A stretch of DNA of 64,000 nt from Leuconostoc mesenteroides subsp. mesenteroides (GCA_009676745.1 CP046062.1:598501-662500), one strand, 5' to 3'. Shown: positions 31,629 through 41,470, counted from the first letter of the stretch. Made by a program: numbers and translations. Notes: generated by a model from the letters alone, not told the origin.

Positions 31629-32622
31629 TCAACAAAATGTATTATTAGGTGCAACAGGAAAAATACCGGTTAGTTTTTGGCGACATTTCGCCGATGATGA
31701 AACTGTCGACGCACTAGAAAATCCGACAATTGCTACAATTAATATTCAAGGACATAAGAAATATGTCGAAGACTTACAGCCAGATTTTGTGAAGCTAATG
31801 AGTGACGGTTATTTTAATGCCCCTCTTAACAATGTCACTGATCCTAAAAGTATTGATAATTTAAGTCAAATTCAAGAGATACAAGATGATGATGCTTGGC
31901 TTACTGAGCAGATCAAACTAGTGCAAGAGCAGAAAAAAGTTATTGGTCAGCGTAGAGGTTTTTATAATATTTTTTCACCAGTGACACTTTTAAAATGGGC
32001 GCTTTACGATACAGAAAATGAGCTACCTGCTAAGGGCGATGAACGCCTGACCGAGTTGTTTATTCAATACCCAGAGGAAATTAAGCATGTTCTGAACGTC
32101 TTGGCTAGGAGCATTATCAAGCAAGTGAAGGCAGTTGTAGTAGATGGTGGTGCCGATGGTGTTTATTACAGCACACAAGAATTACAAAGTTCAAAATATA
32201 CTAAAAAATTGTTTGATGAGATACAAAAGCATGTTGATTTGAGCGTTATAGATGCAATTAAGTCTGTGAGTGATATTAGCATTCTTCACATCTGTGGTTT
32301 CAGTGGTACAACCAATCATTTAGAGTGGTTTACAGACTATGATTTGCCAATTGTCAATTGGGCAGTGACCGTCGAAGGTGTGTCACTCCAACAGGGACAA
32401 CAAATATTTAAAGACAAGGTAGTATTGGGCGGATTTGGTAATACAACAAATGATGTATTATACAACGGCTCTAAGGTCGAAATAGAAGCAGCTGTACAAG
32501 GATTACTGTCTAATATTGATAAAAATCGGGTCATTATCGGTGCAGATTGCACTGTGCCCCGCGATATTCCTGTCGACCATTTAAAGTGGGCGATTGACGC
32601 TGTGCATGAAAACGTAGTGTAA
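31621..32622 (+). CDS. URO-D-superfamily protein with thiol-methyltransferase zinc site (copy 2)
   Basis: 333 aa, clear paralogue of the preceding gene (shared I/V-P-x-S-F-W-x-H-F, G-A-D-G-x-Y-Y-S-T-Q, L-H-I-C-G, C-T-V-P-R-D-I). Zinc-ligand candidates His223, Cys225, Cys310. ATG 31621 overlaps the upstream stop codon; a start at 31603 would precede any ribosome site. Divergence between the copies suggests two different methyl donors or a heterodimer. Downstream comes a full ABC importer in the same operon. Confidence 0.75.
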   Translation: MSNQQNVLLGATGKIPVSFWRHFADDETVDALENPTIATINIQGHKKYVEDLQPDFVKLMSDGYFNAPLNNVTDPKSIDNLSQIQEIQDDDAWLTEQIKLVQEQKKVIGQRRGFYNIFSPVTLLKWALYDTENELPAKGDERLTELFIQYPEEIKHVLNVLARSIIKQVKAVVVDGGADGVYYSTQELQSSKYTKKLFDEIQKHVDLSVIDAIKSVSDISILHICGFSGTTNHLEWFTDYDLPIVNWAVTVEGVSLQQGQQIFKDKVVLGGFGNTTNDVLYNGSKVEIEAAVQGLLSNIDKNRVIIGADCTVPRDIPVDHLKWAIDAVHENVV

Positions 32623-32637
32623 AGAGGAGAAGAGAGC

Positions 32638-33498
32638 ATGGTAAATAAAAAAGGGATTATTACTGCCGCGGTAGCTGTTGTCGTTGTTGTTGGCGGTTTG
32701 ACTATACGGCATTTTAATGCAGACAGTAACAAGGCAGCAGCTAAAAAAGTAAGAACAATTAATGTGGCACATACGCAAAACTATGTGCCTTATGATTATG
32801 TAAAAAACGGTGTATCAAAAGGATATGAAGTTGATGTTTTGAAAGCTGTTGATAAGCTATTGCCTGATTATCAGTTCAAGTATCATCCAACATCAGATGA
32901 AGATTTATTAGTTGGCTTGGATTCAGGGAAATATGATGTTGGGGTGAAGGGTGCTTGGTGGACAAAAGAACGTGCCCAAAAGTATATCTTACCCAAGGAA
33001 GCAGTTGGCGCATCTATCATAGGTATCACTTATCGAAAAGATAGTAACTATAATTCATTTGCCGATTTTGCTAAGAAATCAGGTAAGTTAGTGCCAATTT
33101 CACCACAGAATGGTCAATACGCGGTAGTGCAGGAGTGGAACAAAAAGCACCCTAACGAAAAGATCACATTAAAGTCAGCTGACCAATTTACGGTTGGTGA
33201 TGCGTATAACTGGGTATTAGAAGGCCGGTATGATGCTTACTTTGATGTGAAGGTAAATTACCAAAATTCGGTTGCTAAGAGTAGTGGCGCTTACCATAGT
33301 TCAGCCGATAAATTGGCCTACACGCCCTACAAGGGTATCAAGACGTATCCCATTATCAGTCGTGCCAATAAAGATAATGATAACTTCTCGAAAGAATATG
33401 ACCAAGCGATTAAGAAACTACAGAAAAACGGTACGCTGGAAGAGTTATCACAAAAGTATTTCAAAGAAAATGTTTGGGACTTTGTCGGGGATAAATAA
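32638..33498 (+). CDS. Amino-acid-type substrate-binding protein (SBP_bac_3)
   Basis: 286 aa. Hydrophobic anchor residues 7-24 without lipobox Cys, then the receptor domain I-N-V-A-H-T-Q-N-Y-V-P-Y-D-Y and G-Y-E-V-D-V-L-K-A-V-D typical of polar amino-acid receptors. AGAGGAG precedes the ATG, 15 bases after the methyltransferase-like gene. The Met T-box suggests methionine or a methylated precursor as ligand. Confidence 0.82.
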   Translation: MVNKKGIITAAVAVVVVVGGLTIRHFNADSNKAAAKKVRTINVAHTQNYVPYDYVKNGVSKGYEVDVLKAVDKLLPDYQFKYHPTSDEDLLVGLDSGKYDVGVKGAWWTKERAQKYILPKEAVGASIIGITYRKDSNYNSFADFAKKSGKLVPISPQNGQYAVVQEWNKKHPNEKITLKSADQFTVGDAYNWVLEGRYDAYFDVKVNYQNSVAKSSGAYHSSADKLAYTPYKGIKTYPIISRANKDNDNFSKEYDQAIKKLQKNGTLEELSQKYFKENVWDFVGDK

Positions 33499-33521
33499 AG
33501 TTTCAGAATTAAGGAGTTAAG

Positions 33522-34244
33522 ATGCCACCATTTAGTTTCAAATTTTTCCTATCGGTCTTTGCTGAAGTGTTGCCTTATTTTCCAGTAACGCTGCTCATCA
33601 TTGTTGTATCGATCATTTTTAGTTCTTTATTAGGGGCATTGGTGGCTAGTGGGCAACTTAGTCAATCACCAATATGGAGAACCTTGTCACAAGGCTATGT
33701 TTTTGTACTGCGCTCTACGCCACCTATTGTTTTGTTGTTCTTAGTTTTTTACGGGTTACCTAAATTGTTATTACTGACTCTGAATATTAATATCAATGAT
33801 TGGCAAAAATCAATTTTTGTCATCATTGCGTTATCCTTACTGTTCGCGTCAAATCTAGCAGAAGTATTCAAATCTGCTTATTTATCTGTGAACACTGGAC
33901 AACGTGAAGCAGCATTAATGGTAGGCTTATCAGAATGGCAAACATTTTATCGTGTAACCTTACCACAAACAATTGTCGTGGCCTTACCTAATTTTGCCAA
34001 CACTGTTGCCGCGCTAATTAAAGATGCCGCTTTGGCATATGTCATTGGACTACTAGATATGATGGGTGCGGGTGATAATTTGATTTCTAGAAATTTTGGA
34101 CACCACTCACTGGAGACGTATTTAGCGTTGGCCATTATTTATTGGATTTTATTTGTAATCATTGAGCAAGGCGCGAAGTATTTAGAAAAATATCTTGGTA
34201 AAAGCCGTGCAATTGCATCAAATCCTACGGAGGTTGTCGTATGA
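33522..34244 (+). CDS. Amino-acid ABC transporter permease 1 (HisM family)
   Basis: 240 aa, about five to six helices. Permease coupling loop E-A-A-L-M-V-G-L-S-E-W-Q-T-F-Y-R-V-T-L-P-Q near residues 128-148; R-S-T-P-P-I-V near 64. Start preceded by AAGGAG. Overlaps the second permease gene by 4 bases. Works with the second permease as a heterodimer. Confidence 0.88.
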   Translation: MPPFSFKFFLSVFAEVLPYFPVTLLIIVVSIIFSSLLGALVASGQLSQSPIWRTLSQGYVFVLRSTPPIVLLFLVFYGLPKLLLLTLNININDWQKSIFVIIALSLLFASNLAEVFKSAYLSVNTGQREAALMVGLSEWQTFYRVTLPQTIVVALPNFANTVAALIKDAALAYVIGLLDMMGAGDNLISRNFGHHSLETYLALAIIYWILFVIIEQGAKYLEKYLGKSRAIASNPTEVVV

Positions 34245-34951
34245 ACGTACCATTTTTAATTCAAACTTTTTGGGCAGCTTTAAAAGCTGTGCCCATAACA
34301 TTATTAATTACTGGTGCGTCATTGCTTATTGGTTTGCCGCTTGGCTTTTTATTGGCATGGATTAAAATTAGAAAGATTCGTATACTTTATCCACTTGTTG
34401 TGGCATACACGTCTCTTATGCGAGCCACACCGATGGTACTACTAATTTTGTTGTTCTATAGTACATTGCCAAGCTTATTGAATGTCCTCATTAACCAAAA
34501 GCTACACTGGGATGTCAAAGTGTTTGATACGAATCCTATTCTTTATGCCATTGTTGTTTTTGCTTTAATAGCAGTTGCAAATTTATCGGAAGTGTTTCGA
34601 TCAGCAATTTTGACGATAGATCCTGGACAGAAAGAGGCGGCATTGATGGTTGGGTTGACGCCAATACAAGCTTATTATCGTATTATTATTCCGCAAGCAT
34701 TGGTTTCGGCTGTACCCAACATTGGTAATCTAACGTTGAACATTTTAAAAGGTACTTCGCTTGCTTTCATGATGACTGTTCAAGAAGTCACAGCGGTTGC
34801 GAAAACAGCGGCATCGTATACTTATGATTACACGGAAGCATATATTGATATTTTTATAATTTACTTTATTTTGGGAACAATACTGCAAGTCATTTTTAAA
34901 TATCTGGAACGTTACTTAGGGCGACATAAGCTACGCGGAACAGTTGTATAG
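34241..34951 (+). CDS. Amino-acid ABC transporter permease 2 (HisM family)
   Basis: 236 aa, about five to six helices. E-A-A-L-M-V-G-L-T-P-I-Q-A-Y-Y-R-I-I-I-P-Q near 132-152; R-A-T-P-M-V-L near 61. Starts within the end of permease 1 (ATGA overlap with GTATGA). Ten bases separate it from the ATPase start. Confidence 0.88.
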   Translation: MNVPFLIQTFWAALKAVPITLLITGASLLIGLPLGFLLAWIKIRKIRILYPLVVAYTSLMRATPMVLLILLFYSTLPSLLNVLINQKLHWDVKVFDTNPILYAIVVFALIAVANLSEVFRSAILTIDPGQKEAALMVGLTPIQAYYRIIIPQALVSAVPNIGNLTLNILKGTSLAFMMTVQEVTAVAKTAASYTYDYTEAYIDIFIIYFILGTILQVIFKYLERYLGRHKLRGTVV

Positions 34952-34961
34952 GGAGAATAGC

Positions 34962-35744
34962 ATGTTAAAAGTCAGAAACTTCAGAAAAAAGTATCATGAA
35001 CATGAAGTCTTGAAAGGAATTGATATTGAGGTTAACCAGGGGGATGTAGTAGCATTGCTTGGCCCATCAGGATCTGGAAAAACTACTTTTTTAAGAGGGT
35101 TAGCTTTTCTAACACCGGGAGATTCTGGTGTTATAGAATTTGATGATCAAAAAATAAATATTGAATCGGCAACGCCTGTTGATATTAAAAAGTTGCGACA
35201 AAAGATGGGTTTTGTTTTTCAAAATTTCAATTTGTTTGCTAATAAGACGGCCATACAAAATGTCGAAGAAGGTTTGATTATTGGGCATAAGGAGCCAAAA
35301 GAAATAGCTCGAAAAAAAGCGCAGGAAGCCTTACAAAAAGTAGGTTTGTTGGAATTTGCCAATCATTATCCAAGTCAATTATCTGGCGGACAAGCGCAGC
35401 GTGTAGGAATTGCTAGAGCAGCAGCCTTAAACCCAGAAATTATTTTATTGGATGAGCCGACGAGCGCGTTAGATCCCGAGTTAGTAGCAGATGTTTTGCA
35501 GGTGATTAAACAGCTAGCTGATGAAGGTAAAACAATGATTGTCGTCACTCATGAGATGGCTTTTGCTCGTGATGTGGCTGACAAAGTTGTTTTTATGGAT
35601 AAAGGTTTAGTTGTAGAGCAAAATGAGCCCGTTGAATTTTTTGATAATCCTAAGTCGCCACGTTTGAAAGAGTTTTTAAGTCGTATTAGTGCAGCTAATG
35701 TGGCTGATAATAGTTTTGCGTATGAAAAGGCTAATCAGAAATAA
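34962..35744 (+). CDS. Amino-acid ABC transporter ATPase
   Basis: 260 aa from ATG 34962, AGGGAG seven bases upstream; the ATG-less extension to 34944 is rejected. Walker A G-P-S-G-S-G-K-T-T near 34-42, signature L-S-G-G-Q-A-Q-R near 136-143, Walker B I-I-L-L-D-E-P-T-S-A-L-D. Last gene of the Met T-box operon; no clear terminator follows before the parS site. Confidence 0.88.
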   Translation: MLKVRNFRKKYHEHEVLKGIDIEVNQGDVVALLGPSGSGKTTFLRGLAFLTPGDSGVIEFDDQKINIESATPVDIKKLRQKMGFVFQNFNLFANKTAIQNVEEGLIIGHKEPKEIARKKAQEALQKVGLLEFANHYPSQLSGGQAQRVGIARAAALNPEIILLDEPTSALDPELVADVLQVIKQLADEGKTMIVVTHEMAFARDVADKVVFMDKGLVVEQNEPVEFFDNPKSPRLKEFLSRISAANVADNSFAYEKANQK

Positions 35745-35786
35745 GTTAATGACGTCTTTTGGACTTGCAGCAGCATTTATTAAAAA

Positions 35787-35802
35787 TGTTTCACGTGAAA
35801 CG
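35787..35802. promoter_or_regulatory. parS-like chromosome partition site
   Basis: TGTTTCACGTGAAACG, 15 of 16 identical to the ParB/Spo0J site TGTTTCACGTGAAACA, with a perfect 14-bp palindromic core. Intergenic. Such sites cluster around the replication origin. Confidence 0.82.
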
Positions 35803-35861
35803 AATAAAAATATTTAATTGGTTACTAGCGATTGATTTGGTTTTCAGGTAAACTAGATATT

Positions 35862-37373
35862 ATGGAAAACTTTCAAGAACAACTAAAGAATCGACGTACT
35901 TTTGCGATCATCTCTCATCCCGATGCTGGTAAAACAACCTTAACTGAGCAATTATTGTTGCACGGCGGGGTGATTCGTGAAGCCGGAACAGTTAAAGGTC
36001 GTGGTTCGAACAAATTAGCCTCCTCTGATTGGATGGCAATTGAGCAACAACGTGGTATCTCAGTAACGTCATCTGTATTGCAGTTTGACTATGAAGGTAA
36101 AAGAATCAATATTTTAGATACTCCAGGGCATGAGGATTTTTCAGAAGATACCTATCGTACTTTGATGGCTGTGGATTCAGTAGTCATGGTAGTCGATGCT
36201 GCCAAGGGGATTGAGCCACAGACTAAAAAGTTGTTTGAAATTGTCTCACAACGTGGCATACCAGTCTTTACATTCTTTAACAAAATTGATCGTGATGCGC
36301 GCCCAGCACTTGATTTAGTTGATGAGCTTGAAACTGTATTAGGCATTCAAGCTTATCCAATGAATTGGCCAGTTGGCTCTGGTCAAGTTTTGCAAGGCAT
36401 TTATGATTTGCAGGCTGACCAACTTGTACCCTTCAAGAATGCCACAACGCATACCGAGATTGTCGATGAGGCGATGGATGAAATTGAATTGTTACGTGAT
36501 GCAGGGAATTCATTTGATGAAGATAAAGTGGCTCATGGGCAATTAACCCAAGTATTCTTTGGATCAGCGTTGGTGAATTTTGGTGTCACAGAATTCTTGC
36601 GTGAGTATTTGACGTATGCACCAGCTCCAGCATCAATGACAACCGTTGATGACAAAAAAATTAGTCCAGAAGACACGCAATTCAGTGGTTTTGTATTTAA
36701 AATACAGGCTAACATGGATCCTAGACATCGTGATCGTATTGCTTTTGTGCGTATCGTGAGCGGTGAGTTTAATCGCGGTATGGATGTGTTACTACAACGT
36801 AATGGCAAGAAATTAAAGTTGTCGAACGTGACACAATTTATGGCTGAAGAACGTGAAAATGTCCAGACAGCGGTTCCTGGAGATATTATTGGTGTCTATG
36901 ACACAGGGAATTTTCAAATTGGTGATACAATATACTCTGGGAAAAAAGCTATACAGTTCCCCGACTTGCCAACGTTTACGCCTGAATTGTTTAACCGTGT
37001 AGTTGCTAAAGATGTCATGAAACAAAAGTCGTATCATAAAGGGATTGAACAGCTCGTTCAAGAAGGAACTATTCAACTCTATAAATCATGGAATGGTGGT
37101 GACTATATTATTGGCGCTGTTGGACAGTTACAGTTTGAAGTGTTCCAGTTCCGTATGGAAAATGAATACAATGTGGAAATTCAGTTTGAACCTATTGGTT
37201 CCAAAGTTGCTCGCTGGATAAAACCAGAACAATTAGATGAAAAAATGAGTTCATCACGTAATTTACTAGTAAAAGATCGGTATGACGAACCAGTATTCTT
37301 GTTTGAAAATAAGTTCGCCTTGAATTGGTTCCACGATAAATACCCTGATGTTGAACTCGAAGAAAAAATGTAA
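35862..37373 (+). CDS. prfC: Peptide chain release factor 3
   Basis: GTPase that recycles RF1/RF2 from the ribosome, 503 aa from ATG 35862 (family about 525). G1 S-H-P-D-A-G-K-T-T near 19-27, G2/switch region [10 protein letters not shown]3 D-T-P-G-H-E-D-F, G4 N-K-I-D. An in-frame start at 35832 would overlap the probable promoter. The ribosome site is weak (AGGTAAAC). Confidence 0.93.
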   Translation: MENFQEQLKNRRTFAIISHPDAGKTTLTEQLLLHGGVIREAGTVKGRGSNKLASSDWMAIEQQRGISVTSSVLQFDYEGKRINILDTPGHEDFSEDTYRTLMAVDSVVMVVDAAKGIEPQTKKLFEIVSQRGIPVFTFFNKIDRDARPALDLVDELETVLGIQAYPMNWPVGSGQVLQGIYDLQADQLVPFKNATTHTEIVDEAMDEIELLRDAGNSFDEDKVAHGQLTQVFFGSALVNFGVTEFLREYLTYAPAPASMTTVDDKKISPEDTQFSGFVFKIQANMDPRHRDRIAFVRIVSGEFNRGMDVLLQRNGKKLKLSNVTQFMAEERENVQTAVPGDIIGVYDTGNFQIGDTIYSGKKAIQFPDLPTFTPELFNRVVAKDVMKQKSYHKGIEQLVQEGTIQLYKSWNGGDYIIGAVGQLQFEVFQFRMENEYNVEIQFEPIGSKVARWIKPEQLDEKMSSSRNLLVKDRYDEPVFLFENKFALNWFHDKYPDVELEEKM

Positions 37374-37383
37374 CAGCATAATG

Positions 37384-37407
37384 GAACGTCTGAGGACGTT
37401 CTTTTTT
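37384..37407 (+). terminator. Terminator of prfC
   Basis: GAACGTC-tgag-GACGTTC followed by six T. Confidence 0.85.
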
Positions 37408-37455
37408 CATATCGTAGTATGTTAGAATATAGTAACAAGAATATTGGAGAAGATC

Positions 37456-37998
37456 ATGTCATATTATACACAACAACTTTTTAACGGCCAGCGCGATCGT
37501 ATTTTGCGTGTTGTTGATTCAGATGATGTTGCACAAGCAACAGCTGGTTTTATTCATATTTTTGATGAAAGGCGAGCTTTTGACTTTGAATACGCCAAAG
37601 AGTTAACGAATGGTGAAATCACACAAGAACAGTTTGATGAAGAAGGTGAGTCGGTCAACACCTTTAGCGTTAATTTTATGCCCCTAGCGCATGCTGAAGA
37701 GGATGAAATTCCTAATGAATTGTTTGAGGAATGGGCTGGCTTAATTGGCCGTGAATATGCATTGATTCCCAACTTACATATGAACATGTACCAACAGTCT
37801 TTGAAACCTGAAATTGAGGAGATTGATAATGATCTTTTCGAAGAAAGATTGTTAGAATTAGTTACACGTATTCTCGGATCTTCCGTTGTTGGATTTGAAG
37901 AAAAAGCATTGACACTTTATCCAAGTTTTTTGGTACAAGAGCAGTCTGATCAATCCGAACAAAAAGGTCCTTCAACTCAGATAATATTACCAGAATAA
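37456..37998 (+). CDS. Acidic protein of unknown function
   Basis: 180 aa from ATG 37456 with GGAG seven bases upstream. Strongly acidic (E-E-G-E, A-E-E-D-E-I-P, E-I-E-E-I-D-N-D), no membrane helix or signal. No motif recognised. It lies alone between prfC and the folT riboswitch and ends at a strong terminator. Confidence 0.6.
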   Translation: MSYYTQQLFNGQRDRILRVVDSDDVAQATAGFIHIFDERRAFDFEYAKELTNGEITQEQFDEEGESVNTFSVNFMPLAHAEEDEIPNELFEEWAGLIGREYALIPNLHMNMYQQSLKPEIEEIDNDLFEERLLELVTRILGSSVVGFEEKALTLYPSFLVQEQSDQSEQKGPSTQIILPE

Positions 37999-38037
37999 TG
38001 AATAAACCGATGGATGAATTGTATATTTATCTTATTT

Positions 38038-38081
38038 AGCGAACGTTCTGTAAGCATCATCATTAACGTTCGCTTTTTTTT
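38038..38081 (+). terminator. Terminator of the acidic-protein gene
   Basis: AGCGAACGTT ... AACGTTCGCT with eight T. Confidence 0.9.
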
Positions 38082-38118
38082 ATGGTACAATATCTGGGTC
38101 GATAAGACAAATAAAATC

Positions 38119-38280
38119 GGGGTAGATTGATGTGCGTTAAGTGCAGCGGAGACGGAATGTGAGCCGCTGACGAAATAAACACTCATTGCTAACAGCTTTT
38201 CAAGACAGCAATGAATGTTTGTGCGGTTCATCAGTCACATTCACCACTATACAAGGTGAACACTCCACTCGGAGGTTCTA
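38119..38280 (+). promoter_or_regulatory. THF (tetrahydrofolate) riboswitch upstream of folT
   Basis: GGGGTAGATTGATGTGCGTTAAGTG at 38119-38143 (shown broken: GGGGTAGATTGATG, TGCGTTAAGTG) matches the folT-motif 5' core; GACGGAATGTGAGCCG follows and the 3' core GGTTCATCAGTCACATTCACC ends at 38245. Then CACTCC can pair with GGAGG (38271-38275), the ribosome site of folT, so control is probably at translation. Confidence 0.85.
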
Positions 38281-38284
38281 TAGC

Positions 38285-38842
38285 ATGGAAAATACAACAC
38301 GAACTTGGGTTCTCCCAAAACTAGATACGCGTCAATTCGTTTTATTAGCGATGTTGATGGCACTTCATATGGTGCTCAGCAGGTTGACAGTCGGTACTAA
38401 TGTACTTCAAGTAAGTTTTGCATTCGTAACTATGTCACTTATTGCTAAATGGTATGGTCCATTATGGTCTATGTTAATTGCAGCAATATTAGACATTGTC
38501 AGCGCAACCATTATTAATCCTGGTGCTTTCTTTTTGGGGTTCACTTTTACAGCAATGATTAGTGCGTTAATTTACTCATTAGCTTATTTCCGACATGGTA
38601 GAACAAGCTGGTGGCGAGTAGGTATTGCTGTGGGGTTGGTTTTATTAATTGCTAATATTGGTTTAAACTCAATTTGGTTGGTTATCATGTATCATACAGC
38701 ACACGATTGGCCTTCGTTTTTGGCCTTTATTACACCACGTGTCATTAAAAATTTAATCATGTTTCCCATTCAAGTGGGTATTACGTATTTTCTTTTAAAT
38801 AATCAGGTTATTAATCACACTACAAAAAATATCTTTAGTTAA
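38285..38842 (+). CDS. folT: ECF transporter S component for folate
   Basis: 185 aa, about six hydrophobic helices. L-D-T-R-Q-F-V-L-L-A-M-L-M-A-L near 13-27 and L-Q-V-S-F-A-F-V near 46 are typical of FolT. GGAGG lies nine bases before ATG 38285; a longer frame from 38186 crosses the riboswitch and is rejected. The THF riboswitch directly upstream confirms folate as the ligand. Confidence 0.92.
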   Translation: MENTTRTWVLPKLDTRQFVLLAMLMALHMVLSRLTVGTNVLQVSFAFVTMSLIAKWYGPLWSMLIAAILDIVSATIINPGAFFLGFTFTAMISALIYSLAYFRHGRTSWWRVGIAVGLVLLIANIGLNSIWLVIMYHTAHDWPSFLAFITPRVIKNLIMFPIQVGITYFLLNNQVINHTTKNIFS

Positions 38843-38864
38843 ACAGCTTCGGCTGTTTTTTTGA
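38841..38864 (+). terminator. Terminator of folT
   Basis: AAACAGC-ttcg-GCTGTTTTTTT. Confidence 0.9.
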
Positions 38865-38880
38865 AAACAGGGGTTTTAAT

Positions 38881-39708
38881 ATGGTAAATGAATTTCCACA
38901 AGTTTTAACAATAGCGGGTTCTGATTCAGATGGATCTGCAGGGATGCAAGCAGACTTGCATACATTTTTCATTAGAAAAACATATGGTATGAGTGTGTTA
39001 GTTGCAGCTGTAGCTGGAAACTCGTATGGTATTCATGCTGCGGAAACATTGCCACTACACTTTATTGATAAACAGTTTGAGGTTCTTGCTGATGATTTTA
39101 AAGTTCGTGCCAGTAAGACAGGCATGTTATCAGATGCTAGCTTAATCGAAGCAGTGGTAAAAGCTTATAAAAAATTTGATTTTGGTCCTTTAGTAGTCGA
39201 TCCAGTAATAACAACAAAGCATGGGGCTCAATTGTTGGAAGCAACGGCCTTTAAAGCACTAAAAGAAAAACTTTTACCACTGGCAACAGTGGCGACGCCG
39301 AACTTTTTCGAGGCACAATTGCTAACAGGACGCACTATTGATAGCGAAGAGCAACAGAGAGCTGCTGCAAAAGATATTCAGTCTTTGGGCGTTAAAAATG
39401 TGATTGTCAAAGGATGGCACAATCAAGACGAGCAAAATGAGGTTGCAGACTACGTGCTTCTTGCGGATGGCTCGGATTTTTGGTTAAGACACCCGTATTT
39501 TGATACGACACACATCAATGGTACTGGGGACACTTTAAGCGCTACTATTGCTGCAGAAATTGCTAAGGGGACTGACGTTGCAACAGCTATTCGCATTGCC
39601 CACGATGTGACAGCAACAGCGATTGAACATGAAATTGCTGTTGGACATAAGTTTGGACCAATTAATCACTGGGCAGCACAAGACTATAATAAAAAAGAAG
39701 ACAAATAG
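38881..39708 (+). CDS. thiD: Hydroxymethylpyrimidine kinase / phosphomethylpyrimidine kinase (ThiD family)
   Basis: 275 aa ribokinase-fold kinase. G-S-D-S-D-G-S-A-G-M-Q-A-D near 12-24, V-D-P-V near 105, G-T-G-D-T-L-S-A near 213-220 with the catalytic Asp, in contrast to the Cys form at 16949. Phosphorylates HMP(-P) for thiamin synthesis; pyridoxal activity is possible. AGGGG lies shortly before the ATG. No TPP riboswitch seen. Confidence 0.82.
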   Translation: MVNEFPQVLTIAGSDSDGSAGMQADLHTFFIRKTYGMSVLVAAVAGNSYGIHAAETLPLHFIDKQFEVLADDFKVRASKTGMLSDASLIEAVVKAYKKFDFGPLVVDPVITTKHGAQLLEATAFKALKEKLLPLATVATPNFFEAQLLTGRTIDSEEQQRAAAKDIQSLGVKNVIVKGWHNQDEQNEVADYVLLADGSDFWLRHPYFDTTHINGTGDTLSATIAAEIAKGTDVATAIRIAHDVTATAIEHEIAVGHKFGPINHWAAQDYNKKEDK

Positions 39709-39723
39709 TTTGTCTTCTTTTTT
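39691..39723. terminator. Bidirectional terminator thiD / membrane protein
   Basis: AAAAAAGAAGACAAA / TTTGTCTTCTTTTTT, overlapping the thiD stop. Confidence 0.9.
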
Positions 39724-39724
39724 A

Positions 39725-40408
39725 TTATGATGCACCGGTGATGTCACCATGAACAAGTCGTTTGAAAATATGACGATCTGCCCAAGCGATATTACGTCCT
39801 TGTAGGAGGAAAGACATGACAGTACCTATACCGAGTGCCACGATTTGACGGCTAATGATGAAACAAATCATCGAAATGCCGATTGCAACAGCAAAATTAC
39901 TCATTTGAGCTTTACTAGCATTACCACGAAAATAATCAAAACGTAGAATATTTGTCAAATCATCTAAGGGGTGAAGGATCCAATTAACACGCTGGTATAT
40001 GGAAATCGCCACACCAATTGTCCAAATACCGAACAAATCAAGGGGAATCCGCCACCACCAATTAAGTTGCTGAATGCCCAAAGAGATAAAATAATTGGCA
40101 AAGAATCCTACTAAAATGCTGAATGCCATGCCAAAGAAAATATTGCCCAGCAAACGTAACCAGTTGATATGCATGGCCAACCACATATTTAAGAATGCCA
40201 CAGAAACAGCTATAATAGCTAAAAAGATGCTAATTTGCCAGCCAGTAGTGTTAGACAAGTTAGCAGCACTGGCAGTCCACGGGGCCGACCCCATGGCACT
40301 AGCAACACTTAATCCATTACCAAATGAGTTAATGATTAAAGAGATAAAAAAGAAACTAATTTTTTGTTTATATCCCAGTTGATAAAATTGACCATCTATA
40401 TAGTACAT
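39725..40408 (-). CDS. YczE/YyaS/YitT-like membrane protein
   Basis: 227 aa, about five to six helices. Early motif S-F-G-N-G-L-S-V-A-S-A-M-G-S-A-P-W near residues 28-44 resembles the YczE family. Function unknown; related proteins are accessory membrane proteins of peptide-synthetase loci but nothing here supports that role. Confidence 0.65.
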   Translation of the reverse strand: MYYIDGQFYQLGYKQKISFFFISLIINSFGNGLSVASAMGSAPWTASAANLSNTTGWQISIFLAIIAVSVAFLNMWLAMHINWLRLLGNIFFGMAFSILVGFFANYFISLGIQQLNWWWRIPLDLFGIWTIGVAISIYQRVNWILHPLDDLTNILRFDYFRGNASKAQMSNFAVAIGISMICFIISRQIVALGIGTVMSFLLQGRNIAWADRHIFKRLVHGDITGAS

Positions 40409-40473
40409 TGTGTATTTTTTTCCTTAGTTAATTATCTTCTTATTATAGCATTAACAAAGGTTCTCAAAGATAG

Positions 40474-40502
40474 TTTACAAAATCACAATTAAGGTATAGA
40501 AT
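40474..40502 (+). promoter_or_regulatory. butA promoter
   Basis: TTTACA, 17 bases, TAGAAT. Confidence 0.6.
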
Positions 40503-40515
40503 ATATTCATTATAA

Positions 40516-41310
<795 letters not shown>

Positions 41311-41325
41311 ATCATATCTAGCAAC

Positions 41326-41366
41326 ATAAAGGCATCTCAATTTTCATAAATTGAGATGCCTTTTTA
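41326..41366 (+). terminator. Terminator of butA
   Basis: AAAGGCATCTCAATTT / AAATTGAGATGCCTTTTT. Confidence 0.92.
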
Positions 41367-41414
41367 TGTTGACTCGCAATGAATGTGATGTAAATTACAA
41401 TAGCTAAATTATAT

Positions 41415-41428
41415 TGATAGCGCTAACA
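41415..41428 (+). promoter_or_regulatory. CcpA cre site upstream of adhE
   Basis: TGATAGCGCTAACA fits the cre consensus TGWNANCGNTNWCA at every position. It lies about 55 bases upstream of the -35. Confidence 0.65.
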
Positions 41429-41470
41429 AAAGCTTTTATATAAGTGTTTTAGAAACAAATTCGAAAAAGG

